NCBI GenBank assembly: GCA_949358305.1
Contig: OX442316.1
Coordinates: forward strand, 14,632,001-14,696,000
Direction of reading: 5' to 3'
From: Strigamia acuminata
Lineage: Eukaryota; Arthropoda; Chilopoda; Geophilomorpha; Linotaeniidae
Length of the DNA: 64,000 nt
This document shows, piece after piece, positions 1 to 11,886 of this stretch. Positions within the stretch are counted from its first letter, which is position 1, and each line of letters begins with the position of its first letter. The notes beneath the pieces are model-generated. The model did no database searches and had not been told where the DNA came from. It saw only the letters and a list, made by a program, of their open reading frames with translations. Made by a program: the position numbers and the translations under genes.

Positions 1-125
1 TTTACACTGAAATTTACACAGAAATTTATTTTTAAACTCGAAAATTGAGTCGTTTAACTTGACATTTACACTAACAATTGCACTGGTCGTTTAGTGCAAA
101 TGCACCTACTGTTTCCTAGTTAACT
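1..125. repeat. Diverged MITE fragment at left edge
   Basis: The first 115 or so bases are a close inverted copy (about 90% by eye) of 55635-55772. Both carry the phrases TTTACACTGAAATTTACAC, CAGAAATTTATTTTTAAACT and GCACTGGTCGT. Two copies far apart in opposite orientation indicate a dispersed non-autonomous element. The left end lies outside the window. Confidence 0.6.
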
Positions 126-579
126 TTGGTTGGATTTTCTATACGTTACGCGGGTTCGTCCAAGACTTTCCTTGGGAAAAACGTTGCAGGAACCTCGGTG
201 CTACACAGTGGAGACGCATTAGGCGATTCCTTTGTGCCTTTACGTTTTCCTGTACATAACAAACGAGACAGGTTCCGTCAAGGCCTCTTCACGTCTTGGC
301 GCCATCGAGTGGGGCCGGATACTTGTCATTTCTGTAATGGCGCAGACAAATCTTTATGCTTGGTCAATGGCCACACAAACCCGGCATTAGATAACAAAGA
401 GATGCGCAACGCCTCCCAATTTCAAACTGAAATGAAAATAAATGACTAAAAGAATTACTTATTGTGCTTGCAACTCCGAATCTATCCAGACTTCCATCTT
501 GTTTATGCCTTATCATGTCGGTCAGCAATCAGTTTACGACAAAATCTCCACTTAATCGACCAATAATACGATGGGATAT
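126..579. other. Non-coding stretch with one CTCF-like site
   Basis: An open frame of 107 codons (126-449, + strand) has no recognisable domain, starts in a non-ATG context and is not supported as a gene. On the minus strand 298-312 reads CCACTCGATGGCGCC, one base off the CTCF core consensus CCASYAGRKGGCRS. Nothing else is evident. Confidence 0.35.
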
Positions 580-905
580 GAGCCCTCGCGCGTGTTGTTT
601 CGTGCCCCACACATGCACTCCCTCCATTACCTCGCCACCAACTCACTCGCGTCCCGATCGATGAGTTTGTCCGCCACCCCACTCATCCTCTGTGCACTTC
701 GCTCGCCTTCTCTTTTCTCTTCTCTCTTTGCCTCGCCGTTCGCGCCTCTTCATTCCCTCCCCCGCAGCCTCTACTTCGTTATCACTCGTGTACGGAAATA
801 ACCTGCACGTTGAGGCGCATGCGCCCACGAGGACTCATGCATGCGTGAAGACGGTACTTTGGCGCCCACGCGCGGTTCAGTGAGCGCTTGGTTGCTATGA
901 CAACC
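580..905. promoter_or_regulatory. GC-rich promoter-like island with NRF1 and RFX X-box sites
   Basis: This CpG-rich block in AT-rich surroundings holds the NRF1 palindrome GCGCATGCGC at 815-824. It also holds the near-perfect palindrome GGTTGCTATGACAACC at 890-905, whose core 891-904 fits the RFX X-box consensus GTHNYYATRRNAAC at every position. X-boxes sit close upstream of ciliary genes in animals. No coding exon follows to the right for about 12.9 kb. The island may serve a gene to the left on the minus strand, or a non-coding first exon. The motifs are seen directly; promoter activity is inferred. Confidence 0.5.
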
Positions 906-3900
906 AGACACGTACGAGTCCCTTTACAATTCTGGATTAACATTTTACAAATTGGTTTTGGTAATAATAATAATCAAAAATTAAATTAAATTAAATAATT
1001 TTTTTTTTCCAATTAGGCTTAATCGTTTTATAATTTGGACGGATTTCACGGATTTCAGTGAGTTTGATAGTTCTTGATGCCGAGTTCGGGGCTGGTTACT
1101 TTTCGGATTAAAATAATTTTTCTACTCAAAAACTGTTTAGTAAAAATTAAAAAAAAAAATCGTTTGAGCTAAAAGGAGTGGAAGTAATAACCATTAATAA
1201 TTATATAAAGAAAACGGCTATTAAACGTGATGGATTCACTTTATTACCTCATGTGACACCTGTAAAAAGACGCGAGCGGAAAAGACTTTTAAGTGCGGGT
1301 AATAAACGCGGGTTATGTGTAATAATTGGTCAAAAGTGAAATTGTGTGCGCGAAACAAGTGGTTTATGTGCATTTTCTTTCGGCCATTTGTTTGCAATCT
1401 GTGGAATCTGACTTGTTGGCTGGCACTGTCTCTCAAGACGGGGTTGGAGGTGAATGGGGGACGAAAATAGGATCTTCATTACATCATTTGAGGCGCTCTG
1501 GAAAGCCTAGTTGAGGCCTGATGAATGTTGCAACGGCTGGACGGAAGTTGGAAATGGCAGTTGGCATGTAAACAATTTTTTTTTCTTTCCTTTTAAATTA
1601 ATTTTTTAAAAAAAATAATTTTTTTTTTTCCGTTTAATTTTTTTTTTCTTTTTCTTTTCAATCGATCGGATTGAAGTGGGGAATTAAATGGAATTTTTAT
1701 TTTTGTTTTTGTTTTATTTTTTTTGTTTGTCTCCCGCCCCTGATGGTTTATGGGTGATGCGTCCCCCTTTTGCGCGAACGATTGGTCCTGGTCCGCGCAT
1801 GGCATTGACGTCACGCCAAGTTGATGAGCTCGTTGACAGGTGATGAGGGGGCGTAATCCGGAAGATAATTAGTAGGACAAGGATCAGTTTTTCTGGGTTG
1901 AGTGGCGAAAATAGTTTTTATTTATTTAAATTTTTTTAAATTTTAATAGTTGTAATTTGGGAGTTGAGATCAGGTCAGTTTTCGAATGATTAAATGATAA
2001 AACATTAGTTTATGCGAGTTCACCGAACACCCCTTGACGTATTTATGTTATCGGGACAATGTAGCACATGTGCATTACTCAATGAATGGCGACCTTTGTA
2101 ATGACAGCAGTTTTTTGTTGATAGCTGCACAGATTTAGACTGATTGATTGATTGATTTGATTGATTGGTGGTGGATATTTTTTTTTATACATTTAATCAG
2201 TTTTTATGACACGTTTTTATGTTATATTATATTTCAAAAGTGGAATGTGCACTCAGGCAACTTGATTTTGCCTCAAGTTGCAATAACGTTGGCTGATTAT
2301 TAATAGCGCTCCGAAATCATTTGTCACACTGGGAAACATAAGAGTCGAATTAGGTGGGAATGTTGGATTTTTTTCTTGTAGTAAATGAGGCAATGAAGGC
2401 AATTTTGTGGTCTTGTTATTCACTTGTATGGAATATGGTATGGGAAGTTGGAGTTTATAGTGTGCAGCCGATTTCTATAAGCTATCGGTGAAGCAGGTCA
2501 GGAACAGGAAAGGTGTTTGTTGCTTTAATACTTTAGCCTGGCCTGAAAGATCGATCGTAATCGTGTACCGTGTATGTCGAAATGACGTGTGTCTAAATGT
2601 AAACAATAACATTTCGGAAATGTTTAGCTTTTGTTTATTTATATAGGTTATTTATTAAAAAAGGGGAAGAAAATAAACTTTTTTTCGCAATGTTTTTCAG
2701 AGATTCGAATCTTTCGTAGGATTCGGATGGGATTTGGTTTGGATTTGGAAAGATTTAGATGATTATTTTCATTAAAAAGTTGAAAATATTTTTATAAAAT
2801 GTAAAGATTTGGGATTCGGAGATTCGCGGATTCGGAAGCCCATGTCAGAGGTTTCGTTGGATGTCGTACCCCCTGGGTTTTCGTCTCAATGACCCTTGGA
2901 TGCCACGTGACAATTTATCTTAATAACTTATGGGTAGTTCATTTTTGAAAAATTTAATGCTTTGGTAGATAAAGTGGGGTGCGGAAGATCGTTTTGCTTA
3001 AAAATGGGTCGCGATGCTAAAAAGTTTGGAGTTCCTGACTTATGGGATTATAAATTAATTATAAGATCAAATGATTAAGTTTCTGTCGGCTCAAATATCA
3101 ACATAAATGCTACAAATACAGGTCGGTATCGGCCGACATTCGGTTGTCGGTAATCGGTATTGGCGATATTGTAAAATTTGGATATCGGTCAAAGTTTAAT
3201 TTATAGAATACTTGTGATAACGGGTAACTGCCTAATTCACTCTTATACGCAATAAAAAATTTAGACTTTGGTGTTTTCATGGGGCAAAAAATGGAATTTA
3301 GTGTTTGTATTTGGCATCGGGCTTAAACTTACCATAGTATGGGAATAAATATCTTCCAAACATCCCATTGGGATGTAGATGTAGATGTCGCATATATTTT
3401 ACCGGCAATATAGGCCTCTTAACTCTGATTCATTCAATCAGAGAGTTAACAACAGGCGGATTATCCCGTAGACAGAAAAAGACAAATGTCTAGGGCTCGC
3501 TTTTTTGAGGGCCTTGGACCAGGTCTCTCAAAAAAATCCAATTTTAGGCCAAAAAATTGATTTAGTAAGCGCAAAAAATTCAATTTTAGCCGAAAATAAT
3601 TACACAGGCTTAATTTTCGCTGCAAGGCACCCGGAAAAAATGTCTACGGCCCCAAAAAAGCTTAATCTGGTGTAATCACCTCTACTCAATCCATCTGCAT
3701 TGTTTAGAACCTCGGAGTTGCATAATTGACAGCTGTCAAAGGTCAACAAGACTTTTACGAGAGCACAATTCACTAGATTGACACAGTTACTTGAAAATAT
3801 GCAGATGTGCGACTGAAATTGGCAAAAATCTGAGATGCGAAAACGGCACACAATTGTCTTTTTTCGCTCTTCTACCTATACAATATATTTTAGGTCAAGC

Positions 3901-4365
3901 TCGATTTGTAAGCTAAACCGTCTTAAAGTGTCATTAATCACCATGCAGGGGTTAAGTCGGCGTGTTATAAATTCACACGGGGGTCCTTGACCTTTTTCGG
4001 AGTTGTGGAGACGTTCTATCGACCCCTTTCAACCGCACACACCCAAAAACGGGCAGAAAATGGCCAAAAATGGCATCAAAAATACAACTTTTCGCCTTAA
4101 AACCTGCAAGTTCGGTCCACTTTAAGTCTCGTTTGAAAATGACCAAACACTTGTCAGGTTAATTACTACAAGCCCTCGAGCTGAAACAAAAGGGAAGAAA
4201 AAAGGGCATCAAGGCAGGGAAAAAAAGAAAAATGTATGTGAAACTTATCGACTCAGATCGCTGGAAAGAAAGAAACACCTTAATTACGTAATTGACTCGT
4301 GAATAAGGAAGAGATTACGGGAAAGGAATTTTGCACTTTATCTTATGCAGGCGTTTAGGCTTAGT
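906..4365. other. AT-rich non-coding DNA with repeat debris
   Basis: No credible exon is visible. The stretch contains a diverged copy of a dispersed repeat at about 3120-3235 (the phrase GGATATCGGTCAAAG recurs at about 27.17, 27.37 and 27.57 kb). It also contains a fragment near 3455-3600 with repeated AATTTTAGGCC words, like the GGCGGAT-type elements at 25 and 29 kb, and several A/T homopolymers. Confidence 0.5.
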
Positions 4366-4369
4366 TTTG

Positions 4370-4720
4370 AATGCGCATGCGCTGCGCTCGAGAGCGAAAC
4401 TCGGAGCGGTTAATTGACTCGGTGGTGGTGGTCACTTTTTCCGAGTCGTAGGAGCATACGTGAGGCTTAACGAGGCGTCAGCATAAAGGAAATGATGGCG
4501 CCCTATCTGCTCGGCTGCCTCTTAATTGCCGACGCTGCCACCGCAGGGCGCATTCACAAACAGCGTCTCGTTGCCACGGCGATGTTCTCACCCAGAAAGA
4601 AAGAAAAAAAAGTCGCTGTCATAAGGACGCTTCAGAGGGCAATTGAAACGCGTTGCTTACAAATTGTGCATCTCCGCGTACCGTGCCCCGGGTGGAAACT
4701 TGCCGCGTCATAATTGACGT
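4370..4720. promoter_or_regulatory. GC-rich promoter-like island with NRF1 site
   Basis: 4372-4382 reads TGCGCATGCGC, a strong NRF1-type palindrome. It is followed by CpG-rich sequence with many CGAG/CTCG words up to about 4710. A 73-codon open frame (4492-4713) lies inside but shows no family resemblance. It could be a distal promoter or a non-coding first exon of the PCGF gene 9 kb downstream, or a regulatory island of another gene. Confidence 0.35.
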
Positions 4721-4779
4721 CATTTAACTATTAAAGAGGAAGAAAAAGACGAGCAAGGTGCGACGTTTTTCGTGACTTT

Positions 4780-5165
4780 TGATGGGGTTTAAAAACGTTT
4801 TTGATGCGTTTATGATTCGTTTTTGGTGTTTTTCTTTAATTTGTTGGTGTTTTTGTGATGGTTCGTGTATTTTGATGTTTTTAAAAACGTTTTTGATGGT
4901 TTTTTGATGTTTTTTTTGGCGTTTTTTTATGTTTTTTGGCGTTTTTTTTATGTTTTTTGGCGTTTTTTAATGTTTTTTGGCGTTTTTTGATGTTTTTTTG
5001 GTGTATTTTATAATTCGTTGGTGTTTTCGTGGTTTTTAAAGGTTTTATTGATGTTTTTGGTGGTTTTCTTGGTGTTTTTAAAGGTTTTTCATAATTTGTT
5101 TGATTTTATTCGGTGTTGTTTGAGGTTTTTGCTTGTTTATTTGGTTGTTTTTGGTCATTTTTGTG
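4780..5165. repeat. G/T-rich low-complexity tract
   Basis: Irregular short repeats built from GTTTTTTGATGTTTTT and GTTTTTTGGC units fill about 380 bases with almost no A or C runs. The open frame across 5018-5320 (Phe/Val/Leu-rich) is a by-product of this composition. Confidence 0.6.
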
Positions 5166-5530
5166 TTTTTCCGTGTCCGGATCGAAGGTGTGAAAACGTG
5201 TTGGTTGTTAGGTTGTTATTTGTGGAGGGCGTGTGTTTTGGCGCCTTGTTTGTGTGTGTGGGGGCCGCTGTCGAGCGTCCATCACTCGTGTACGTGTATG
5301 TGGCTGGCGCCATCTGCTGAGGCGTTGCTCGGCACTGGGGAGGGGAGCCGAGTTGGGAACGGCGGAGCTGAGGAGAGAGACCGCGTGGAAAATCGATGCG
5401 AGAGCGCCTCGTGCGGATTCAATTACAATGTCAATTGAATGGATTGGAAGAGATCTGAGCAGGGGGCCGTGGAAAACAAGCGGAGTCAACAATGACGATC
5501 TGCGCAGATCGGATTTATTTATGTAAATTT
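5166..5530. promoter_or_regulatory. GC-rich island with CTCF-like site
   Basis: CpG-rich sequence holds TGGCGCCATCTGCTGA at 5305-5320. On the minus strand this reads TCAGCAGATGGCGCCA and matches the CTCF core CCASYAGRKGGCRS with one mismatch. Overlapping open frames on both strands reflect base composition, not coding. The role is inferred as an insulator or promoter element. Confidence 0.35.
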
Positions 5531-5905
5531 TTTTCTTCCTTTTTTCTCGACTGTTTAACATTGACGTGCAATGGGGAGGTGCCAATTAGCGCGTTTCGAG
5601 GTGTTAGGGACTGGAAATTTAAATTTGAAAAAATTGCCCGGTATTAGGGTTAATTAGGTGATTAATCGAGCGGCCATTAAAAAATATGTAGATAATAGTA
5701 ATAAATGAAGCGGTAGTTTTGAATTACGTCGAGCGAGGGCGAAATTCGGGATATTGATCCAGTCGTTAATTTTTACGATGCTTTGCCCATTGGCATGGTG
5801 AAATGAGTTGATACAAGTTTCAATTGGTTCCTTCTCGTGTTGTAGCATCGAGCAATTAAATTCTAGCAATTTGGGACCCTTTTCATTCATTTTTCGTGCG
5901 TAGTA

Positions 5906-5937
<32 letters not shown>

Positions 5938-6028
5938 ACAAATTTAATAATTTAATTATAATACTTTCGATCACGCGTGCTCGGTTTGTGATAGATTTTG
6001 GTTCAACGACAAATTTAAATGACTTGAG
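5531..6028. other. AT-rich non-coding stretch
   Basis: No exon or RNA gene is seen. A poly-T run lies near 5908-5926. Confidence 0.4.
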
Positions 6029-6363
6029 AGAGTAGAGCCTCAATTACCGGAACACCGGTTATCCGAACAGCAGTTTGCGATTTTTAATCGATTTTTTACC
6101 GAATTTTATCGGTTTTTTAATCGATTTTTAATGTTTTTTGATAATTTTCACATATTTTTAATCAATTTTTAATGTTTTTTGACGATTTTTATCTATTTTT
6201 GGTCGGTTTTAATGCTTTTTAACTATATTTTAATGACTTTTCATTTTCATATATGCATCAGTACCGTATGTGTATAAATAAACCTAGTGTTCGATTATCC
6301 AAACAATTCGGTTTTATGAACACCCACGTCCCCAATTAGTTCGCTTAATCGAGGCTCTACTGT
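6029..6363. mobile_element. pogo/Tigger-like MITE
   Basis: The termini are inverted: AGTAGAGCCTCAATTACCGG at 6031 and, at 6340-6361, the complement of AGTAGAGCCTCGATTAAGCG. CAGTAGAGCCTCGATTA-type ends are characteristic of pogo-class (Tc1/mariner superfamily) elements in animals. The interior is T-rich with repeated AATCGATTTTTAATG words and has no transposase. A TA target duplication is not clear, so the copy is old. Confidence 0.6.
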
Positions 6364-7129
6364 TGTTTAAATTGTACATTTAGACCGATTTAAAATATAC
6401 AAACAAATTCAAATGACTTCATGAATACACCTACTCTTTTTTTTTATTGTATTATTTTTTTTAAATTTTACAAAATTAAAAAATAATTAAGAAATGTTTG
6501 TTTGAGTTCATCCACTGAAAACATATTATTAAATTAACCCATTCTTTTCCTCGTTGCACCACTTGAGTCCACAAAGGGAAAATAAAACATGTCCCGCGGC
6601 CCGCGATTCAGGTGTGACCAGTGAAGGAAGTACTTGAAAGAGATGGCCACACCAAACTCATAGTTTTAACCTCTTCGGCGGATAATGAGTTTGTTGAATT
6701 ATTTTTTTTTTTACTTTCTTTTCCCCTCGTGCATATCCACCCGCCTTTTTGGCCCGCGGTGGTCACGTGATGACCATTTCATTACAAACCAAAGGGGGTG
6801 AACTAATGGCGCGCGCTGACGAACACGGCTGAGATATTCTTTTAATGAATGGCGAATTGGCCTCGCTCTCCCAACACCATCGATCGGGCGCGTGTGTGGC
6901 GGCAGATTAGAACCGTCGCCGCCTCTGATAGGTTCTCCATTTGCCTCCGAGGGATCTAAGCCGAAGGATGCACGTGGGAATCAAATCCGCAAAACCAGAT
7001 GACACACGCAGTTGACTCGATGAGATTTCTGTTCATCAAATATGAAGACTTCTTGAGGTTTTTTTTTGGAATTCTCAGGCGTTTGGCTTTAAACTCTTTA
7101 AGGAAAGCGATACTATATCTCAGGTGCGT
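6364..7129. other. Intergenic stretch with a GC-richer part
   Basis: An AT-rich start is followed by GC-richer sequence at about 6590-6960, with a CACGTG E-box near 6764. No exon was recognised. Confidence 0.35.
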
Positions 7130-7705
7130 ATCTAGAGCTCGCACCCGGTATCTTGATGCCAAATTCATATACCGTATTTTACCGATTAAGAGTCTACCTC
7201 GAATTGTAGCCGCGGCTGAGACACCAAGAATAGCGTATTTTTGCAAAAGTACGATATTGTTTCCGTATTTAACCTCACAAACACAGCAAACCGCGGCTAT
7301 ACGGTATATGTAGACTAAATACTGTGTATCCCAAAGTGAGACGATGAGCGATGGGAAAAAAGTATTTGATACTATTTGCCAGGGGTTGTATATACTGTGT
7401 ATCCCATTCTGCGCATATGATTTTCTAATTCCAGTGGTTATTTAGTAGTGTTAAGCCTACTTTTAGCCATGATAATGCTAAAATTAAGTAAATAAACAAC
7501 ACTAAAACGGTTTTTGAAAGCTATTTTAGAATTGAACGCAGCTATTGACAAAGGTAATTTACATCATGGTATACCGAAGTATCGTTGATTTATTTCTTTT
7601 GTGTACAACAAGCTTGACAATCGCCATGTTAAATGCACGTGCAGAATGTGATGCAGAGTTTAAATTTGGCATCAATATATCGGGCGCGATCTGGCTAATT
7701 GGGGG
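7130..7705. mobile_element. Long-TIR MITE interrupted by a second MITE
   Basis: The outer element starts near 7138 with GCACCCGGTATCTTGATGCC and ends near 7690 with the complementary GGCATCAATATATCGGGCGC. It contains the family phrase ATTCTAATTCCAGTGGTTAT, as in the copies at 24.2 and 55.9 kb. Inside it, about 7170-7308 is a different element with ends of the TACCGTATTTTACCGATTAA type, closing with ATACGGTAT, like the copies at 47.6 and 63.4 kb. No transposase is encoded. Confidence 0.6.
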
Positions 7706-8375
7706 TGCAACACTCCCTTTTGTGTAATCAGCAAAAAAATTCAGACCTCACGTTGAGAAATCGTAGATACGTGTCTTGGATATAGTGGCCACTGTTGTTA
7801 GCATGGTAGGGGACCCTGGCCAGTCATAAATGTGGGACCTAAATGAGTAAAATCCATAAATGCGCAAAACTTACTATTTATTATTTACATTGCGGCCCAG
7901 CCCTGTAGATCTTTCTATATTATAACAAAGTTGATGTTAATTATCCACTTTTAGTTTTTTTCTTTCTGGATGCTTTGGCACACCTCTTGGGCCAAGGAAC
8001 CCTTTTAGGCCTGTAACTCTGAGCCTGTTAATAATTTAGTTGCAACTTCAAGGCTGGAATCTCGTGTTTTGGAGACAAGTTTGCAATTTGAAACGCATGA
8101 GTTTTTTTTGCTTCGGTGTCGTTTCTGCGGTAACGCTGACACTTTCAGGAATGCATTTTTCATAAGTCACTCATGGTTTGGATAGGTTGGCTATAAAAAT
8201 TTGAGTTGTTTTAACCGGCTGTACTGTTTGGTAACCGGAAGCAGCAGCGAAGCCAGGATTTTTGAAATGGACACTTGGGAAATTTCTTTGCCACGGTAAC
8301 CATGTAATAAAAAATATTTGTAACCAACAAGTAAATATCTATAATGCATGGAAGCATTACATCTTAGATTTCTAA
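7706..8375. other. Non-coding stretch
   Basis: Nothing was recognised beyond short AT-rich words. Confidence 0.35.
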
Positions 8376-8377
8376 AC

Positions 8378-8625
8378 CCTTGTCCGTCTGTCCGTCTGTC
8401 CTTTAAAAAACAAAAACAAAAAAAAACGTCATTTCTGGTTCCGGTTTGTAAAAAAGTGTTATAACCAGTTTTTTAATAAAACCGGAAGTCGGAAAAATAC
8501 GAAAATACCTTAGGAGCCTAATGAAGGTATGCTGAGTTCATTGCAGTTGCCCGTTTGGAAGGAATCGATGCGGACGGACGGACGGACAGACAGACAGACG
8601 GACAGAACCGTTTTATTAGACTTTC
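8378..8625. repeat. Inverted pair of GTCC/GGAC microsatellites
   Basis: CCGTCTGTCCGTCTGTCC near 8383 and the complementary run of GGAC and AGAC units at 8571-8606 are separated by about 190 bases and could form a hairpin. A 10-base G run lies at 8652-8661. This is probably the decayed core of a foldback element. Confidence 0.5.
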
Positions 8626-9375
8626 TAAACATTAGGATTAGAAGTCTAAAGGGGGGGGGGGCGGATATTTCAAGTCCCCACCTCTTGTCTCCTCTGCAAA
8701 TTAGCAGATATTTGAGGAAATCTTTAATGTGAAGAATTATTAAAAGTAATGAAATGAGTCCATGGACTGATTAAATGAATTTTTAGCAAAAAGGGTGTGG
8801 GGGGGGGGAACAAAGTAATTTGAACGACCTCGTCTATTGGCCTAAATTAGGTCCATAACTCTATTTTGGCTGTTGGGCAATTTGATCTTTCTGTAAAACG
8901 AGAAGCTCCATAAATTGATGAATGTCCACCAATTGGGTCATCATGCGGTGTCGCTTTTCAATTTAATTTTTGTTAGAACTGGAAGAGATTTTTTAATATT
9001 TTTTTAAAAATATTTTTGTTGTTGTTGTAATGTTAGCCGTAAAGATTTAGTGAAATTGCATTCTTTCAAATGGGCACAACGATGTGACCAGTGGTCGATT
9101 TTGCTCAGAAATGGGTCGATGTTCCTCTTGTTAAACGAGTTTCTGATGACTTTCTTTTTATTTTTCATAAAGTCACTATACCTAAATTATTTTTATTTTT
9201 TTTTGTTTATAATTAAGGAAATTGTAAATGAAAGGAAATGATTTAACACGGTCTAGAAAAATGGATTCAAATCTGTTTTTACACGATTTCTGTTGATTTA
9301 ATACGATTTTTTTTATGAAGATTTTTAAAAGCGTACACAGTAATTTACTGCAGCTAAAAAGTGGTGTTTTAAGTG

Positions 9376-9436
9376 TTTTTGGTGTTTGTGTTTGTTTTTG
9401 TGTCTTTTAACATCACAAAACAAAAACACAAACATC
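9376..9436. repeat. Hairpin-forming inverted repeat
   Basis: GTTTGTGTTTGTTTTTGTG on the left and CACAAAACAAAAACACAAAC on the right form a near-perfect stem around a short loop. It lies just upstream of the 5S-like sequence. Confidence 0.55.
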
Positions 9437-9504
9437 TATACGATTTTTTTCTGGAACTTTGTGTAAATAACGAAATTGTCAAAAGTCTAGCAAAGAAAGA
9501 ATCT

Positions 9505-9597
9505 CCACGCCGACCACCTATTTCTATTAGAACACAGAAGTTAAGCATCATTGGGCTTGGTTAGTACTTGAATGGGTGACCTCACTGAAACTCGCAG
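9505..9597 (+). pseudogene. 5S rRNA-derived sequence (pseudogene or 5S-SINE head)
   Basis: The part at 9535-9581 keeps the internal control region of animal 5S rRNA genes: GAAGTTAAGCA (A box), an intermediate element and GGTTAGTACTTGAATGGGTG (C box) in the right order and spacing. The 5' part (GCCGACCACC) is also 5S-like, but the middle is shortened and the two ends no longer pair. It is not a functional 5S gene. It could be a retropseudogene or the head of a 5S-derived SINE. Confidence 0.75.
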
Positions 9598-9599
9598 TT

Positions 9600-11830
9600 T
9601 TTTCTCATCCTTGTCGGATTTGCGTCCCCCCACTTCTCAATGAATGCTAGGCCAGGTCCTCGAGAAAGTCGTTCCACTCAATTTTCCTTCATTGCCTAAC
9701 AAGTACTCCGAACAAGGATTTTTGGGAGCATGGACATGTACATAAGCGATAGGCAAATACAATGTACAAATAGAAATAACCATAAAAATCAAGGTGACAA
9801 ACTGACAATCAAGTAAACAAATGGCAAAAATTAAACTCTCTAAAGGATTCTTTAAAGGGAAGGAAGATTCTCTATTTCCATCAAATATTTGTATGACAAA
9901 TGGATCTTGCCAAGACGTGGAGCTAACAACTGCAGAATGATGTATAGTGGGGTTAAACTTGATCTTTTTTCTCCTTGGCTTGTGTTCCTGAATTCGATAC
10001 CTATACATCTTTTTTTTAAAAAAAAAGTTTAGTCTGTCAGAAGGAGAGTGGTCTTTTGTGCCTTAGACGTGCCCAAGAAGCAAACTGTGTATACAGTGCA
10101 TAAAGAATGCATGTCGGACATAATAGGACGCGTAATTTATGATGTAGAATGCATTTTGCGAAAAATACCGATCTTATTATAACACATCATTGCAAGAACT
10201 TGTTTAATTTGCAACACAATGGCAATAAATATAAATAAATGTTTGCTTAAACATCATTGGGAGATTAGTTCTGCTATTTAGGAGGGGAAAATAATAATAA
10301 GCTCTTAAAAAATAGTAATTATAGAGAATAATCATCCGACTTGAGTTGCGTAAATACTATTGAGCCGTGCCTGGGGGCCCGTGACCTCAGGGGGCCCAAA
10401 GAGAGGCGGAAGATGTGTGCAGAAATGTAAGAGAAAGGACCCGTTTTGTAGGCGGGCACGTGTCCAGGGGGTTAGCTGAAGGATTCCAGCTGTGTTCAGC
10501 ATTTATTTAGAAGAAGAAATTGGTGTAAAACTCAAGTTGGTGGGTCGGTATCCACGACAACTTCTTTTCGGCGACTTACCGCGGTAAGTAGAAACTAAAA
10601 CACCCTGTGTTAGGCCTAAAGTCGTTAGTTACTAAGGTAACTCTTGGGAGTTTTTTCATTTTCTGACTATTTCCAAACTTCCAGACACCTGGCTCTTGCG
10701 GTTTTTGTGCTACGCCAATTTTAACCTACAAAAAGTCCGTATCTCGAAATCCGTTTAGGTTTATAGTTACACCAGTTACACCACTTGAGGTTTGAAGGGA
10801 AAAGAAAATTAATTTCTATTTAATTTAACACCACATCAATTTGAACTGATGATTGGTTCGAGGATCTGAGATCGATTTATCTTTCACCTGCAGTTTTCGA
10901 GATGAAAATGTTATCTCTCGTGAGTGGTCCAAGGTGTTTTTTAAGGTCTTTAAGCCTATAATTTTGTATGATGTAAAATGGGTTTTATAGCTTTCTTCCT
11001 GCTTGTGGGGTGATCAAATCTGCACTTAGTGCGAACAGGTGATTGCGATTTATTTTTGTCTTGGGGTTTTACACGAGGAGTTATTGGAGAGCCCCTCGTC
11101 CGTGTAACGATTAGGAGGAATGACAGGTGAGCAGCACAGCCAACTTTGTGGTGCTTCCGCAGTGGAGGCTTTTTTTAACACCTGCACAATGAAAGATTGT
11201 GACAGCTTTACACTTTTCGACGACAGAGTTGGTTGTTGTTGAGGAGAAGATAGGATTATACGTGTTTAGATTGTATTGAATGGATGGATTTTGCTATTCC
11301 GTTGGGACTTGAAAGGATTGAAAGTTATTGAATGAGACGACGGGTAAGTGAAGTGGAATATGAAGGAATTATGGTAGGTGTGTGCTGCAAGGTTGGTGAG
11401 TTTAAAACATAATAATTCAAGGGTAAGGGAAGGCCTAAACAACGCCGGACGCACGACACGTTAAATAGAAGTGAACACAAGAGACTGCATTAATGGTTTA
11501 AACAACAAAACATGTTTGAGGAGTTAATTTCTCTGCCGTAGATATAATGAACTGTCGAATAAGTGAACGTAGGTCGTTAAGTTTAGTCACAAGTGAATTT
11601 TATTGGAACAGTGGGGTGCAGCAAAGCTCCAGAGACTAATGTCCGCATTTGCTATTTTAGTCATGAAGTTTCTTCCTCTCTTCTATTGGGATTTTGTATT
11701 CCCTGTTGATACAGACTTTAGAATTTATTTTGTTCATGGTTTCTTTGACGGGTAGTCTCGTGTGAGTGTTCTTTCAGCTTTCACACAACCGCACTAACCA
11801 TCACTGGCAAATATGGACGTTTCTTCACGT
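9600..11830. other. AT-rich non-coding DNA
   Basis: No exon was recognised. An open frame on the minus strand (9637-10008, 123 codons) has no domain or splice context that supports it. Short words shared with other repeats occur (for example GTTTAAACAACAAAACATGT at about 11497). Confidence 0.4.
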
Positions 11831-11833
11831 TCT

Positions 11834-11886
11834 GTTAGGCAGCATTGGACCTGGTCAGTACTTGGATTTAGGTGACTTACTGGGAA
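11834..11886 (+). pseudogene. Second 5S rRNA-derived fragment
   Basis: The sequence reads GTTAGGCAGCATTGGACCTG then GTCAGTACTTGGATTTAGGTGAC. It is collinear with the A box, intermediate element and C box of animal 5S rRNA, with several substitutions, and continues with 5S-like TACTGGGAA. It has the same strand as the copy 2.3 kb upstream. It is more decayed and truncated at both ends. Confidence 0.65.

Noticed and set aside
126-449. 107-codon open frame near the left edge
   Set aside because: No recognisable family, no ATG at its stated start and adjacent to repeat sequence.
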